Both the position numbers and the translations under genes were made by a program. 64,000 bases of DNA. Source: Streptomyces sp. NBC_01210 (GTDB lineage Bacteria > Actinomycetota > Actinomycetes > Streptomycetales > Streptomycetaceae). Position 1 is the stretch's first letter. Every line of letters begins with the position of its first letter. The DNA is taken from the NCBI RefSeq assembly GCF_036010325.1, contig NZ_CP108549.1, positions 2,294,001 through 2,358,000 on the forward strand, read 5' to 3'. Positions 48,774 to 56,906 of the stretch are shown here, piece after piece. The notes beneath the pieces were generated by a model. It worked only from the letters and a program-made list of their open reading frames with translations, was not told the origin of the DNA and did no database searches.

Positions 48774-48857
48774 CGGTCTGCCTCTGCCGAATTGGGCTAC
48801 CGCGGCCCGTACGTACGGAAAATGCCGCGGGGAGGAATCGAACCTCCACTGGAACCG
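48774..48857 (-). ncRNA. Circularly permuted tRNA-like element 1
   Basis: Minus-strand order: anticodon 3' strand CGGTT (48857-48853), variable CCAGT, T arm GGAGG-TTCGATT-CCTCC (48847-48831), 3' acceptor CCGCGGC (48830-48824), 17-nt linker (48823-48807) containing the palindrome CCGTACGTACGG, 5' acceptor GCCGCGG (48806-48800), TA, D arm GCC-12 nt-GGC with canonical loop CAATTCGGCAGA, A, anticodon 5' strand GACCG (48778-48774). Acceptor 7/7, T 5/5, D 3/3, anticodon 5/5 (one G-U, extendable by one C-G). Same layout as element 2, 76 nt upstream of it in the transcript. It begins 81 nt after the stop of the gene at 48939-49670. Confidence 0.78.
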
Positions 48858-48901
48858 CTCAGTCACGACAAGCTTCAGTTTCAGCTTGCGCTCCTCGCGC
48901 A

Positions 48902-48927
48902 CCCCGTCCGCACACAGGCGGACGGGG
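48902..48927 (-). other. Hairpin between the companion gene and tRNA-like element 1
   Basis: Perfect 9-bp stem CCCCGTCCG/CGGACGGGG with an 8-nt loop, 11 nt after the gene's stop. No T tract follows. It may be a partial terminator or processing site separating mRNA from the RNA elements. Confidence 0.6.
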
Positions 48928-48938
48928 AGTCATTGAGG

Positions 48939-49670
48939 CTACCCGAACAGATAGCCAAATACAGCGTCGCCCACCCGCTGGTCGGTGACGTCCGCGCCAT
49001 TCGCCTCCTCGCGGGCGAACTTCACGGCCTGCTGGAGCTTCTCCACCCGCTCGAGCAGTTCGTTCACCCGCCGGGCCGGCAGCGCACCGGAGAACTTCAC
49101 GGTCGTCCAGTAACCCACCGGAATGTCCTCGTAGTACACCTCGACCTGCGCCGGATGCTTTTCGGTCGCCTCGGCCTTCACATGGTTGCGGGGGACCTTC
49201 TTCGTACGCAGAGTCCTTACCGACTCGGTCTTCCAGGCGTCGGTCGACGGGTCCTGCGTCCACGACTCCGAAGCGTCAAGCACCGGCAGCTTGCGCACAA
49301 AGGTATTGATGTCCGTCAACTGCTTCTCGAGGAAGAGGAGATACGCCACCGGAACCTCGCTCACCAGAACGCGTCCGTCCACCGTCACATCGGCGCGCGC
49401 GGCACAGTTGGCCCAGTCCTTGGTGGCTGTGACGTCGAACAGCCGGGTCAGCGTCTTCGCGGTCTCGCGCAGCACGTCCTCGGCCTTGACCTGGACCCGT
49501 GTGGACTCGGGCGGAAGCTGCTCGCCCTCCTCGTCCTTGGGCTGGTACGTACGTGAGATTCCGGCCAGCAGCGCAGGCTTCTGCAGCCCGTGATGGGCCG
49601 CCGTCAGGTCCTGGTGCGCCTTGGACTTGACGCCTTTCTCGACTGCGATGATCTGATTGAGTTTCGCCAC
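48939..49670 (-). CDS. Unassigned protein upstream of the permuted tRNA-like pair
   Basis: 243-residue soluble protein from GTG 49670 (VAKLNQIIAVEKGVKSK); GTG 49697 is also open. Visible blocks: AHHGLQKPALLAGISRTYQP, FDVTATKDWANCAARADV, VAYLLFLEKQLTDINTFV, KKVPRNHVKAEATEKHPAQV and a C-terminal coiled-coil-like helix (RRVNELLERVEKLQQAVKFA) ending GDAVFGYLFG. I recall close relatives in Streptomyces and in actinophages but no known function. TAGCTT sits 7 nt before GTG 49670 with no ribosome binding site, suggesting a leaderless transcript. It is on the same strand as the RNA elements and probably cotranscribed; the many Lys/Arg residues fit RNA binding, which is inference. Confidence 0.8.
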   Translation of the reverse strand: MAKLNQIIAVEKGVKSKAHQDLTAAHHGLQKPALLAGISRTYQPKDEEGEQLPPESTRVQVKAEDVLRETAKTLTRLFDVTATKDWANCAARADVTVDGRVLVSEVPVAYLLFLEKQLTDINTFVRKLPVLDASESWTQDPSTDAWKTESVRTLRTKKVPRNHVKAEATEKHPAQVEVYYEDIPVGYWTTVKFSGALPARRVNELLERVEKLQQAVKFAREEANGADVTDQRVGDAVFGYLFG

Positions 49671-49739
49671 GTCGATCAAGCTAGCAAGACCTGTCACCCA
49701 CGCTCGAACGATTATTCAGATCCCTCGGGAGTACGCACC

Positions 49740-50198
49740 ATGGAGACAGCCGTCATCGCGGTCATAGGCACTCTGCTGGGCTCAGTGGCCACTCACTACT
49801 TCCAGCGCCAGACCGCCGAGCGCGCCGCTGCTCTCACCCGTGCCGAACAGCTCCGTCAGGAACGGATCTCCGCGTACAGCGCCTTCGCGGGCGCGCTCGT
49901 CGACTACCGGCGCGGTCAGAACGACCGCTGGCACCGGGCGAAGGAGAGACCGGGCAGCGCGCTGGCCGAGGAGGCGCGTATCGACTCGTACCGGCTGCGT
50001 TCCTCCGCCCATCAGGCGCTGATCCGCGTCCAGTTGGTCTGCGACGACGCGGCGGCGCTGGAGCTGGCCGCGTACGCCTTCGAGGTCACGAACTGTATGC
50101 ATGAGGCGCCGGACGAGTCGGACCGCTCGCAGCGTTCGGAGCAGGCCCGCGAGACGCTGTCCGAGTTCATCGGGGCGGCGGCGCCGGGCGTGCGCTGA
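49740..50198 (+). CDS. Small membrane-anchored protein with charged helix
   Basis: 152-residue protein: one N-terminal hydrophobic helix (METAVIAVIGTLLGSVATHYF) followed by a long charged alpha-helical region (QRQTAERAAALTRAEQLRQE, later RRSEQARETLSEF). I do not recognise a family name; similar one-helix anchored proteins are common in Streptomyces. ATG at 49740; divergent from the gene at 48939-49670. Its 3' end overlaps the convergent dehydrogenase by 32 nt. Confidence 0.7.
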   Translation: METAVIAVIGTLLGSVATHYFQRQTAERAAALTRAEQLRQERISAYSAFAGALVDYRRGQNDRWHRAKERPGSALAEEARIDSYRLRSSAHQALIRVQLVCDDAAALELAAYAFEVTNCMHEAPDESDRSQRSEQARETLSEFIGAAAPGVR

Positions 50199-51150
50199 GG
50201 GTGCGCAGGGGGCGGCCTTCGAGATAGCCGGCGATGTCCTCGACGGCTCCCTGGAAATACCCCTCGTAATTGTGCCGGGTGACATAGCCGAGGTGCGGCA
50301 GGCCGAGGAAGTTCGGCGCGGAGCGCAGCGGATCGTCGGCCGGCAGCGGCTCGGTCTCGAAGACGTCGGAGCCCGCTCCGGCGATCCAGCCGTCGCGCAG
50401 TGCCCGCACCAGCGCCGCCTGATCGACGATCGCCGCTCGCGAGGTGTTGACCAGATAGGCCGTGCGCCGCATGCGCTTGAGCTCGCTCGCGCCGATCAGC
50501 CCGCGCGTGCGGTCGCTGAGCTGCAGATGTACGGAGACGAAGTCCCCGGCCTCGAGCAACTCCCCCAGGGTGTGCGCTCGTACGACGCCGACCTCGGCGG
50601 CCCGCTCGTCGGTGAGGTTCCGGCTCCACGCCATGACGTCCATGCCGAAGGCCCGGCCGACACGGGCGACTTTCGCGCCGATCTTGCCGAGGCCGAGCAG
50701 CGCGAGCCGGCGTCCGTGCAGATCGGCGCCGATGGTGCTCTGCCAGGGGCCGTTCTGCTGCAGGGCCGAGCCCTCCTGCACCACGTTCCGCGCCAGTCCC
50801 AGGATGAGCGCCCAGGTCAGCTCGGCGGGCGGTTCGGAGCTGCTGGCGGTGCCGCACACGGTGACGCCGTGGCGGGCGGCGGCTTCGAGGTCGATGGCGG
50901 CGTTGCGCATACCGGAGGTGATGAGCAGCTTGAGGCGCGGCAGGCGGGCGAAGAGTGCTGCGGGGAAGGGGGTGCGTTCACGCATCGCGACGATGATCTC
51001 GCAGTCGCCGACGGCTTCCGCAACCTCTTGCTCGGACGTGAAATGGCTCTGCAGCGACCGTACTTCGACATCCGGTGCGAGAGCCGACCAGTCCGCCATG
51101 GACAGCGCGACATCCTGGTAGTCGTCGAGTACGGCACAGCGCAGCGTCAT
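50167..51150 (-). CDS. D-2-hydroxyacid dehydrogenase family protein
   Basis: 327-residue NAD-dependent D-isomer 2-hydroxyacid dehydrogenase (phosphoglycerate-dehydrogenase-like). Rossmann motif LALLGLGKIGAKVARVG; catalytic Arg in VNTSRAAIVD, Glu in DVFETEPLP, His in LGLPHLGYVT. ATG at 51150 (MTLRCAVLDDYQ). Substrate not predictable from neighbours. Confidence 0.9.
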   Translation of the reverse strand: MTLRCAVLDDYQDVALSMADWSALAPDVEVRSLQSHFTSEQEVAEAVGDCEIIVAMRERTPFPAALFARLPRLKLLITSGMRNAAIDLEAAARHGVTVCGTASSSEPPAELTWALILGLARNVVQEGSALQQNGPWQSTIGADLHGRRLALLGLGKIGAKVARVGRAFGMDVMAWSRNLTDERAAEVGVVRAHTLGELLEAGDFVSVHLQLSDRTRGLIGASELKRMRRTAYLVNTSRAAIVDQAALVRALRDGWIAGAGSDVFETEPLPADDPLRSAPNFLGLPHLGYVTRHNYEGYFQGAVEDIAGYLEGRPLRTLSARPAPPPR

Positions 51151-51185
51151 GGGAGCGGAGCGTACCTGGTGAGTAGGCTGCGGAC

Positions 51186-51833
51186 ATGGACCTGGTGGTG
51201 ATCGAACCACTGAAGCGCCGGCACTGCGCGGAGTGCCGTCAGGGCCCTCTTCCGCTGCACCTCCTCGAGTTCAACGCGCCCATCTGTCTGGACTGTGCTG
51301 ACCTTGCCCATCTGGTGTTTCTGCCGCGCGGTTCCGCGGCTCTCACCCGCCGGGCCCGCGAGGCGAGTTCGCTGTGCGCGGTGGTGATCCGCTTCAATCG
51401 CCGCCGTAAGCGGTACGAACGCCAGGGGCTGCTGGTCGAGGAAGCGGCGCTGGCCGGGGCGGAGTCGTCGTGCCTGGCGGACGCGGACGCGCGGGCCCGC
51501 CGCCGCGAGCGGGACGCGGTCCGTCGCGCGGCCGAGGATGTACGTTTCACCGCCTCGTTCGCCGCGGAGATCCAGCGGCTGTTCCCGGGCTGCCCGCCGG
51601 CGCGTGCCCGCGATGTCGCCGCGCACGCCTCGGTGCGGGGCAGCGGCCGGGTCGGCCGCACCGCGGCGGGCCGTTCCTTGGAGGAGGGAGCGGTCACGGC
51701 CGCGGTGCGGGCTTCCGTACGGCATCTCGACACGGAGTACGACACCCTGCTGATGGCCGGAGTCGCCCGCCATGAAGCGCGGGCCGGGGTGGCGTCGGTG
51801 ATCGATGCGGTACTGGCGTCCTGGCGCGCCTGA
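51186..51833 (+). CDS. DUF2293-like protein with N-terminal Cys-x-x-Cys pairs
   Basis: 215 residues. N terminus RRHCAECRQG and ICLDCADLAH look like a zinc-binding four-cysteine module. The C-terminal block FPGCPPARARDVAAHASVRGSGRVGR matches what I remember of DUF2293. Function unknown. ATG at 51186, 35 bp from the divergent dehydrogenase start. Confidence 0.75.
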   Translation: MDLVVIEPLKRRHCAECRQGPLPLHLLEFNAPICLDCADLAHLVFLPRGSAALTRRAREASSLCAVVIRFNRRRKRYERQGLLVEEAALAGAESSCLADADARARRRERDAVRRAAEDVRFTASFAAEIQRLFPGCPPARARDVAAHASVRGSGRVGRTAAGRSLEEGAVTAAVRASVRHLDTEYDTLLMAGVARHEARAGVASVIDAVLASWRA

Positions 51834-51895
51834 GCGGAACGCCGGCGGGTGACACCGGGACCCAGGGCACCCTTCGTCCTCCCCCGCGCCGGCCC

Positions 51896-52084
51896 GTGAT
51901 CCAGTACACCTGCAACGGGGCCGTCGATGAGAAATGGTGGTACGACAGCGGCAGCAAGACGCTGCGGAACGTCTACTCCGGTAAGTGCCTCGCCATTGGT
52001 GCCACCGCCACAAAGGGCACGCAGTTGATCCAGTACACGTGCAACGGCAAGCCCGATGAAAGCTGGGAGCAGATTCCCCGCTGA
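51896..52084 (+). pseudogene. Ricin-type lectin domain fragment
   Basis: 62 residues with two QxW-type beta-trefoil repeats (VIQYTCNGAVDEKWWYD, LIQYTCNGKPDESWEQI). A full ricin-type carbohydrate-binding domain has three repeats and normally follows a signal peptide and catalytic domain, none of which is present upstream (51834-51895 shows no signal sequence). So this is the 3' remnant of a secreted hydrolase or lectin gene, although it is open from a GTG and could be translated. Confidence 0.6.
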
Positions 52085-52177
52085 GGTGAACACCCACCCG
52101 GGCAGGACGCTTGTCTCGAGACAGCCAACGGCGGCCGAGGAGACCGGGCCGGACCCCAGCCTCACAGGGCAAAACAC

Positions 52178-52843
52178 CTAGGCCGCGCCGCCGCGCTCGT
52201 GGGCAGGCCGGGTACGGCGGTAGAGGACGATGCCGCCGAGCAGCAGCGCGGCGCTCGCGGGCACGGCGAAGGCAACCTGTCCGGAACCGGTGTGCGCGAG
52301 TGCGGCGGAGGACCCGCGCGTCGCTTGGCGCAGCGTCGGCCCGTGCGGCGCTGCGGCCTTCGGCGGAATGGCGGGCCTCGGCCGTACGGGCGGCTTGCCG
52401 GAGGTGTTGGACGAGGAATTGCCGACGGCGGCATTGCCGATGCCGACGATGTTCACAGAGTTCCCGGTGACATTGATCGGCACGTCGATCGGAAGCTGTA
52501 CGTCATTGCCGGAGAGGACACCGGGCGAGTCCTTTTCACCGCTTTCGGTGGTGGCACCGCCGCTGCCTGTCGTGTGGGCGCCCGGCTTCAGCCGCCCTCC
52601 GTGCGAGGTGTTGGCGCAGGAGTTGCCTACTGCCGGGTTGAGCAGTCCAACGACGTTGACGGTGTTGCCGCACACATTGACCGGGACGTTCACCGGAAGC
52701 TGCACCGTGTTGCCGGCCAGCAGTCCGGGCGAATGAGCCGCACCGCCGTCCGCGTTCGAGTCGGCGTGCGCGTTCCCCGCCATGGCGAGCGCGCCACCCG
52801 TGAGCATCACGGTGGCCAGACCCTTTCGGTGAACCTGCCTCAT
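52178..52843 (-). CDS. Long chaplin (cell-wall-anchored hydrophobic sheath protein)
   Basis: 221-residue long chaplin. Signal peptide (RKGLATVMLTGGALAMAG ... AHA); chaplin domain 1 at about 48-85 (NTVQLPVNVPVNVCGNTVNV ... GNSCAN, two cysteines); linker; domain 2 at about 105-142 (NDVQLPIDVPINVTGNSVNI ... GNSSSN, no cysteines); proline-rich spacer; sortase signal LAHTG, hydrophobic helix and RRTR tail. Long chaplins are attached to peptidoglycan by sortase and help coat aerial hyphae. The upstream region 52900-52990 is AT-rich for this genome. Resembles ChpA/B/C; which one is not clear. Confidence 0.93.
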   Translation of the reverse strand: MRQVHRKGLATVMLTGGALAMAGNAHADSNADGGAAHSPGLLAGNTVQLPVNVPVNVCGNTVNVVGLLNPAVGNSCANTSHGGRLKPGAHTTGSGGATTESGEKDSPGVLSGNDVQLPIDVPINVTGNSVNIVGIGNAAVGNSSSNTSGKPPVRPRPAIPPKAAAPHGPTLRQATRGSSAALAHTGSGQVAFAVPASAALLLGGIVLYRRTRPAHERGGAA

Positions 52844-53008
52844 GGGTTCCCTGCCTTCAGGAGAAGTTCGCGGGCCCTCGCCCGCACCGGAACCAACGCC
52901 GATGACGCCATTCAAGTTGTGGCAAAATACGTCTTTCACTCCATCGAGTGTGCGTCTTATCGAATTTCTCTCGTGCCCGACCTTCTCGACCGACCCGGCT
53001 TACCTGCC

Positions 53009-54370
53009 TCACCCGTCATAGTCCTGGATGCGGCGCCCCTGCCGCCGTTCGGTCAGTTCCGGGAGCTGCTCGGCGAGTTCGGCGGTGATGCCGGGCACAT
53101 CGAGGGTCAGCAGCTGCCGGTCCCGCATCAGAATCCGCCCGTCGACGACGGTGGTGCGTACGTCGCCGGAGCTCGCGCTGTGGACGAGCGTGGCGGCGAT
53201 GTCATGCAGAGGCTGGGTGTGCGGACCGGTGAGATCCACCAGAATCAGATCGGCCCGGCGTCCGGGCGCGAGCGCACCGACCTGGTCTCCGAGCCCAACG
53301 GCCCGTGCGCTCTGGGTGGTTGCGTGGCCGAGTGCCTGGCGGGCGGTGAGCCACGCCGGATCGTTCTCCACGGACTTCTGGATGAGCGCGGTGAGCGCCA
53401 TGCTCTCCCACACGTCCAGAGTGTTGTTGGACGCGGCACCGTCGGTGGCCAGCCCGACGGGAATGCCGGCCGTAGCCAGCGCCCTGATGGGTGTGGTGTC
53501 CCAGGCGAACTTGAGGTATCCCCTGGGCGCGCTGGCGACCGCGATCCGTCCCGTGCCCCTCTGCAGTACGGACAGATCCTTTTCGGTGATCCCGGTGCCG
53601 TGCGCGATGAGCAGATCGACCTCCAGCAGCCCGGTCCGCTCCAGCACCTCGATGGGCGTACGCCCGCACCGGGCAAGGCTGTTCTCCGTCTGCGCCTTGT
53701 TCTCGGCGGCGTGGATGTGTACGAGGAGCCCGTGCCGGCCCGCGAGTTCGGCGGTGGCTGCCAGGTCGGCGTCGTCGACGGTGTACGGGGCGTGCGGAGC
53801 GAGCGAGGTGGTGATCCGGCCCTCGGCCGCGCCGCGCATCCGCAGTGCGAAGTCGACTGAGCGCTCGCGCCCTTCGGCCCCCTGACTGGAGAAGTAGGCC
53901 GCGCCGAGGTTGGCGCGCAGCCCGCTCTCGGTCACTGCGGCGGCCACCTTGTCCATCGAGAAGTAGTGGTCGGCGAAGGTGGTCACCCCGCCACGGATCA
54001 TTTCGGCACAGGCGAGCTGCGCGCCGAGTTCGACGACGCGGTCGGTGAGGTTGGACTCGATGGGCCAGATCCAGTCGTTGAACCACTCCTCCACGGGCAT
54101 GTCCTCGGCGATTCCGCGCAGGGCGACCATCGGTGTGTGGGTGTGGCAGTTGATCAGGCCGGGCATGGCGAGCTGCCCGCGCCCGTCGATGCGCTGGACG
54201 GCCGGGAGGCCGGCCACGGCACGCGCGGAGGTGACGGACTCGATGAGCCGGCCGCGTACGACGACGGCGGCGTCCTGAAGGAAGCCGATCCCCTTCTCTT
54301 CGTCGTGCACGAGGGCGATGCACCCGTCAATGATCAGATCCGCGGGCCGCTCGGCGTCCGCAGCAACCAT
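53009..54370 (-). CDS. Amidohydrolase (nucleobase/MTA deaminase-like)
   Basis: 453-residue metal-dependent amidohydrolase of the TrzN/AtzA/MTA-SAH deaminase group. Metal and catalytic residues: INCHTHTPM (H-x-H), LAPHAPYT, LVHIHAAE, LIAHGTG and GLATDGAASNN (Asp). C-terminal beta domain (GRRADLILVDL). Likely deaminates an N-heterocycle such as an adenosine-derived or guanine-type substrate. ATG at 54370 has AGGAGGACC just upstream; the longer frame is not coding. Confidence 0.88.
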   Translation of the reverse strand: MVAADAERPADLIIDGCIALVHDEEKGIGFLQDAAVVVRGRLIESVTSARAVAGLPAVQRIDGRGQLAMPGLINCHTHTPMVALRGIAEDMPVEEWFNDWIWPIESNLTDRVVELGAQLACAEMIRGGVTTFADHYFSMDKVAAAVTESGLRANLGAAYFSSQGAEGRERSVDFALRMRGAAEGRITTSLAPHAPYTVDDADLAATAELAGRHGLLVHIHAAENKAQTENSLARCGRTPIEVLERTGLLEVDLLIAHGTGITEKDLSVLQRGTGRIAVASAPRGYLKFAWDTTPIRALATAGIPVGLATDGAASNNTLDVWESMALTALIQKSVENDPAWLTARQALGHATTQSARAVGLGDQVGALAPGRRADLILVDLTGPHTQPLHDIAATLVHSASSGDVRTTVVDGRILMRDRQLLTLDVPGITAELAEQLPELTERRQGRRIQDYDG

Positions 54371-54560
54371 TTGGTCCTCCTCCTGACGTCCTCGGGCTCC
54401 CAGTCTGTCGGTCCGGGTCTGTCCGCGGACACATCGAGGGATGCGCTCGTGCGGGTGGTTTCCGGACGAATTCGGCGTCCCGGCGTACTGCTTCGTGGCC
54501 CGATTGCCGTAGCCGCAACACACGCCGCCCTGCGGCCCCCGATGGAAGGACCGGCTCCCC

Positions 54561-55034
54561 GTGCCCACTGTGAAGCAGCGCACTCTCCTCGCCGTCGCCG
54601 GTGCCACCGTCGCCGTACTGACAGTGGGTGCGCCCGGCTCCCCCGCCGCGCTCGGCAGTGAACAGGCGAAGGCACCCAGGGCCTCGTCCACGGCGGCGCG
54701 TGGTGCGCCCTACATCGAGACGCGGCTGTTCTTCGGTACGGAGCGTCCGGACGGCGGCCCCGATGTGACCGACCGGCAGTTCATGGCGTTCATCGACCGC
54801 AGTGTCACGCCGAACTTCCCGTCCGGGCTGACAGTCCAGGACGGCCGCGGACAGTGGCGGGACTCCAACGGCACCATCGAGCGGGAGCGTTCGTACGAGC
54901 TGATCCTGCTCTACCCGGCCGCGGAGGCACACGTACGCGACCCGCAGATCGAGCGGATCCGCGAGGCCTACGCCGCGGCGTACGCACAGGACTCGGTGGC
55001 CCGGCTGGACGAACCGACGCTCGCCGACTTCTGA
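54561..55034 (+). CDS. Secreted DUF3574-like protein
   Basis: 157 residues with a signal peptide (RTLLAVAGATVAVLTVGAPG ... AALG). The mature part, IETRLFFGTERPDGGPDVTD and GLTVQDGRGQWRDSNGTIER, matches my memory of DUF3574. Function unknown. GTG start at 54561. Divergent from the amidohydrolase across 190 bp. Confidence 0.8.
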   Translation: MPTVKQRTLLAVAGATVAVLTVGAPGSPAALGSEQAKAPRASSTAARGAPYIETRLFFGTERPDGGPDVTDRQFMAFIDRSVTPNFPSGLTVQDGRGQWRDSNGTIERERSYELILLYPAAEAHVRDPQIERIREAYAAAYAQDSVARLDEPTLADF

Positions 55035-55080
55035 GAGCGGCCTCTCTGAGAGCGGCCTTTCTGATCTGAGAGCGCCCGGC

Positions 55081-56262
55081 TCAGTAGCGCACGGGCAGGG
55101 AGAGCAGCCCTCGGGCACGCATCGAAGGCCGCCACCGCAGCTCGCTGTGCGGGACGTCGAGCTCCAGCCGCGGAAACCGCTCAAGAAGCGCGGCAAGAGC
55201 GATCTCGGTCTCCATCCGGGCCAGGGGGGCGCCCAGGCAGTAGTGGATGCCATGGCCGAGCGCGAGGTGGCCGGTGGCGTCGCGGCCGATGTCGAGGCGG
55301 TCGGGGTCGGTGAAGCGGTGCGGGTCACGGTGGGCGGCCGCGAGCGAGAGCAGGACGGTCTCGCCCGCCGGGATCGTGACGCCGCCGATGGTGATGTCCT
55401 CGGTGGGGAAGCGGCGGATGGCCAGCGGTGCGGGTCCGTCGTAACGGGCCAACTCCTCGACGGCACCGCCCAGTCGGCCAGGGTCGGCGCGCAGCGCGGC
55501 CAGTTGGTCGGGGTGACTGAGCAGGGCCAGGGTGGCGTTGCCTATGAGGTGGACGGTGTTCTCGTATCCGGCGAACAGGATGAGGAAGGCCAGGGACATC
55601 AGCTCGTCCTCGTTCAGCCGGTCTTCCTCGTCGCGTACCGCGATCAGGGCGGAGAGCAGGTCGTCGGCCGGCTCGGCGCGCTTGCGGGCGATGAGCTGGG
55701 TGAAGAACGCCAGCATTCCCCCGACCGCTTCCTTCGCCCGTGACGGCTGCGCAGGGTCCGGGGCAACCAGGGCGTCGGTCCACGCCCGGAAATCGCGCCG
55801 GTCTTCCGAGGCCACGCCGAGCAGGTCGCAGATGACGTTGATCGGCAGCGGCGCGGCGTACGAGGCGATCAGATCGGCGCGGCCGTGCGGGGCGATGGCG
55901 TCCAGCAGCTGGTCGGCTGTCTTGCGGATCGGCTCGCGCAACTGCGCGATGTGACGCGGGGTGAACGCCCGGGACACCAGACGCCGGATGCGGGTGTGGT
56001 CCGGCGGGTCCATGTTGAGCAGATTCGCGTCCAGCGCCGGCGGCAGCGCGAGCCCGCGGTAGCCGCCGGGTGCCGCGTTGCGCTTGTCCAGGGAGAGCCG
56101 GGGATCGGCGAGTGCCTGACGTACGTCGTCGTAGCGGGTGACCAGCCAGGCCGGCAGCCCGTCCGTCCCTGCGATCCGGTGCACGGGCCCGGGCTCGCGG
56201 AGCCGCGCGTACACGGCGTAGGGGTCGGCCATCAGCTCGCTCGTCGGATCTTGGAGTGCCAT
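55081..56262 (-). CDS. Cytochrome P450
   Basis: 393-residue soluble bacterial P450. Heme ligand Cys in LALGHGIHYCLGAPLAR, K-helix E-x-x-R as ELAR, I-helix LILFAGYENTVHLIG, where the usual AGxET/ST is AGYENT. MDPPDHTRIRRLVSRAF is the conserved C-helix block. No ferredoxin or ferredoxin reductase gene is adjacent, so electron partners must be elsewhere. Substrate unknown. ATG at 56262. Confidence 0.93.
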   Translation of the reverse strand: MALQDPTSELMADPYAVYARLREPGPVHRIAGTDGLPAWLVTRYDDVRQALADPRLSLDKRNAAPGGYRGLALPPALDANLLNMDPPDHTRIRRLVSRAFTPRHIAQLREPIRKTADQLLDAIAPHGRADLIASYAAPLPINVICDLLGVASEDRRDFRAWTDALVAPDPAQPSRAKEAVGGMLAFFTQLIARKRAEPADDLLSALIAVRDEEDRLNEDELMSLAFLILFAGYENTVHLIGNATLALLSHPDQLAALRADPGRLGGAVEELARYDGPAPLAIRRFPTEDITIGGVTIPAGETVLLSLAAAHRDPHRFTDPDRLDIGRDATGHLALGHGIHYCLGAPLARMETEIALAALLERFPRLELDVPHSELRWRPSMRARGLLSLPVRY

Positions 56263-56345
56263 GGCTCCACCCTAGAGGCGCCGCGTTCCGGAGCTGTCGA
56301 CGGCTGTCTGCCGTATTCCGGCCCGGCAGTGGGCAGTTGTCCTTC

Positions 56346-56879
56346 ATGACGGACCGCCCGCTGCTCCTCCTCGACGTCGACGGCCCCCTCAACCCGTACG
56401 CGGCGCGTCTGCCGCGCCTGCGTGGCTACGCGACACACCGCCTGCACCCCTCCTACTGGCTCTCCCACCAGCCCCCGGGCTCCCGCCGCCACCGCCGGGG
56501 CCTGCGCATCTACCTCAACCCGGCCCACGGCCCACGACTGACGGGCCTTCCCTTCGAACTGGCCTGGGCCACCACCTGGATGCACGAGGCCAACACCATG
56601 ATCGCCCCGGGCATCGGCCTGCCCGCCGACCTCCCGGTGATCGAGTGGCCGGAACTCTTCGCGAAGGACCCGGACGGGCTGTACTGGAAGACCCGGCCGC
56701 TGCTGAAGTGGGCGGCGGGGCGCCCGTTCGCCTGGGTCGACGACATGATCACGGCCCTGGACACGGCGCATGTCGCGGCGCATCACGACGCGCCTGCGCT
56801 GCTGTTGCGGATCCATCCGCGGCGGGGGCTGCGGGAGGAGGACTTCGGCACGCTGGTCAGGTGGGCGGAGGGCTTGTGA
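56346..56879 (+). CDS. HAD-like protein
   Basis: 177-residue protein with the HAD motif I start LLLLDVDGPLNPY (D-x-D) and a later FAWVDDMITALD that resembles motif IV (DD). Between them is a YLNPAHGPRLTGLPFELAWA block. Probably a small phosphatase-like hydrolase; substrate unknown. ATG at 56346, divergent from the P450. Confidence 0.72.
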   Translation: MTDRPLLLLDVDGPLNPYAARLPRLRGYATHRLHPSYWLSHQPPGSRRHRRGLRIYLNPAHGPRLTGLPFELAWATTWMHEANTMIAPGIGLPADLPVIEWPELFAKDPDGLYWKTRPLLKWAAGRPFAWVDDMITALDTAHVAAHHDAPALLLRIHPRRGLREEDFGTLVRWAEGL

Positions 56880-56906
56880 CGCCGGCGGACTTGACCGCCG
56901 CGGGCA

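Noticed and set aside
48629..48807. Linear reading as one tRNA with a long insertion (5' half of element 1 joined to 3' half of element 2)
   Set aside because: Acceptor GCCGCGG pairs with CCGCGTA at only 5 of 7 positions and the anticodon region would be about 90 nt long. The permuted pairing gives 7/7 and 5/5 in both units.
48198..48902. 234-codon minus-strand frame over the tRNA-like region
   Set aside because: It runs through the RNA stems and is antisense to the C39-like gene; composition is not protein-like.
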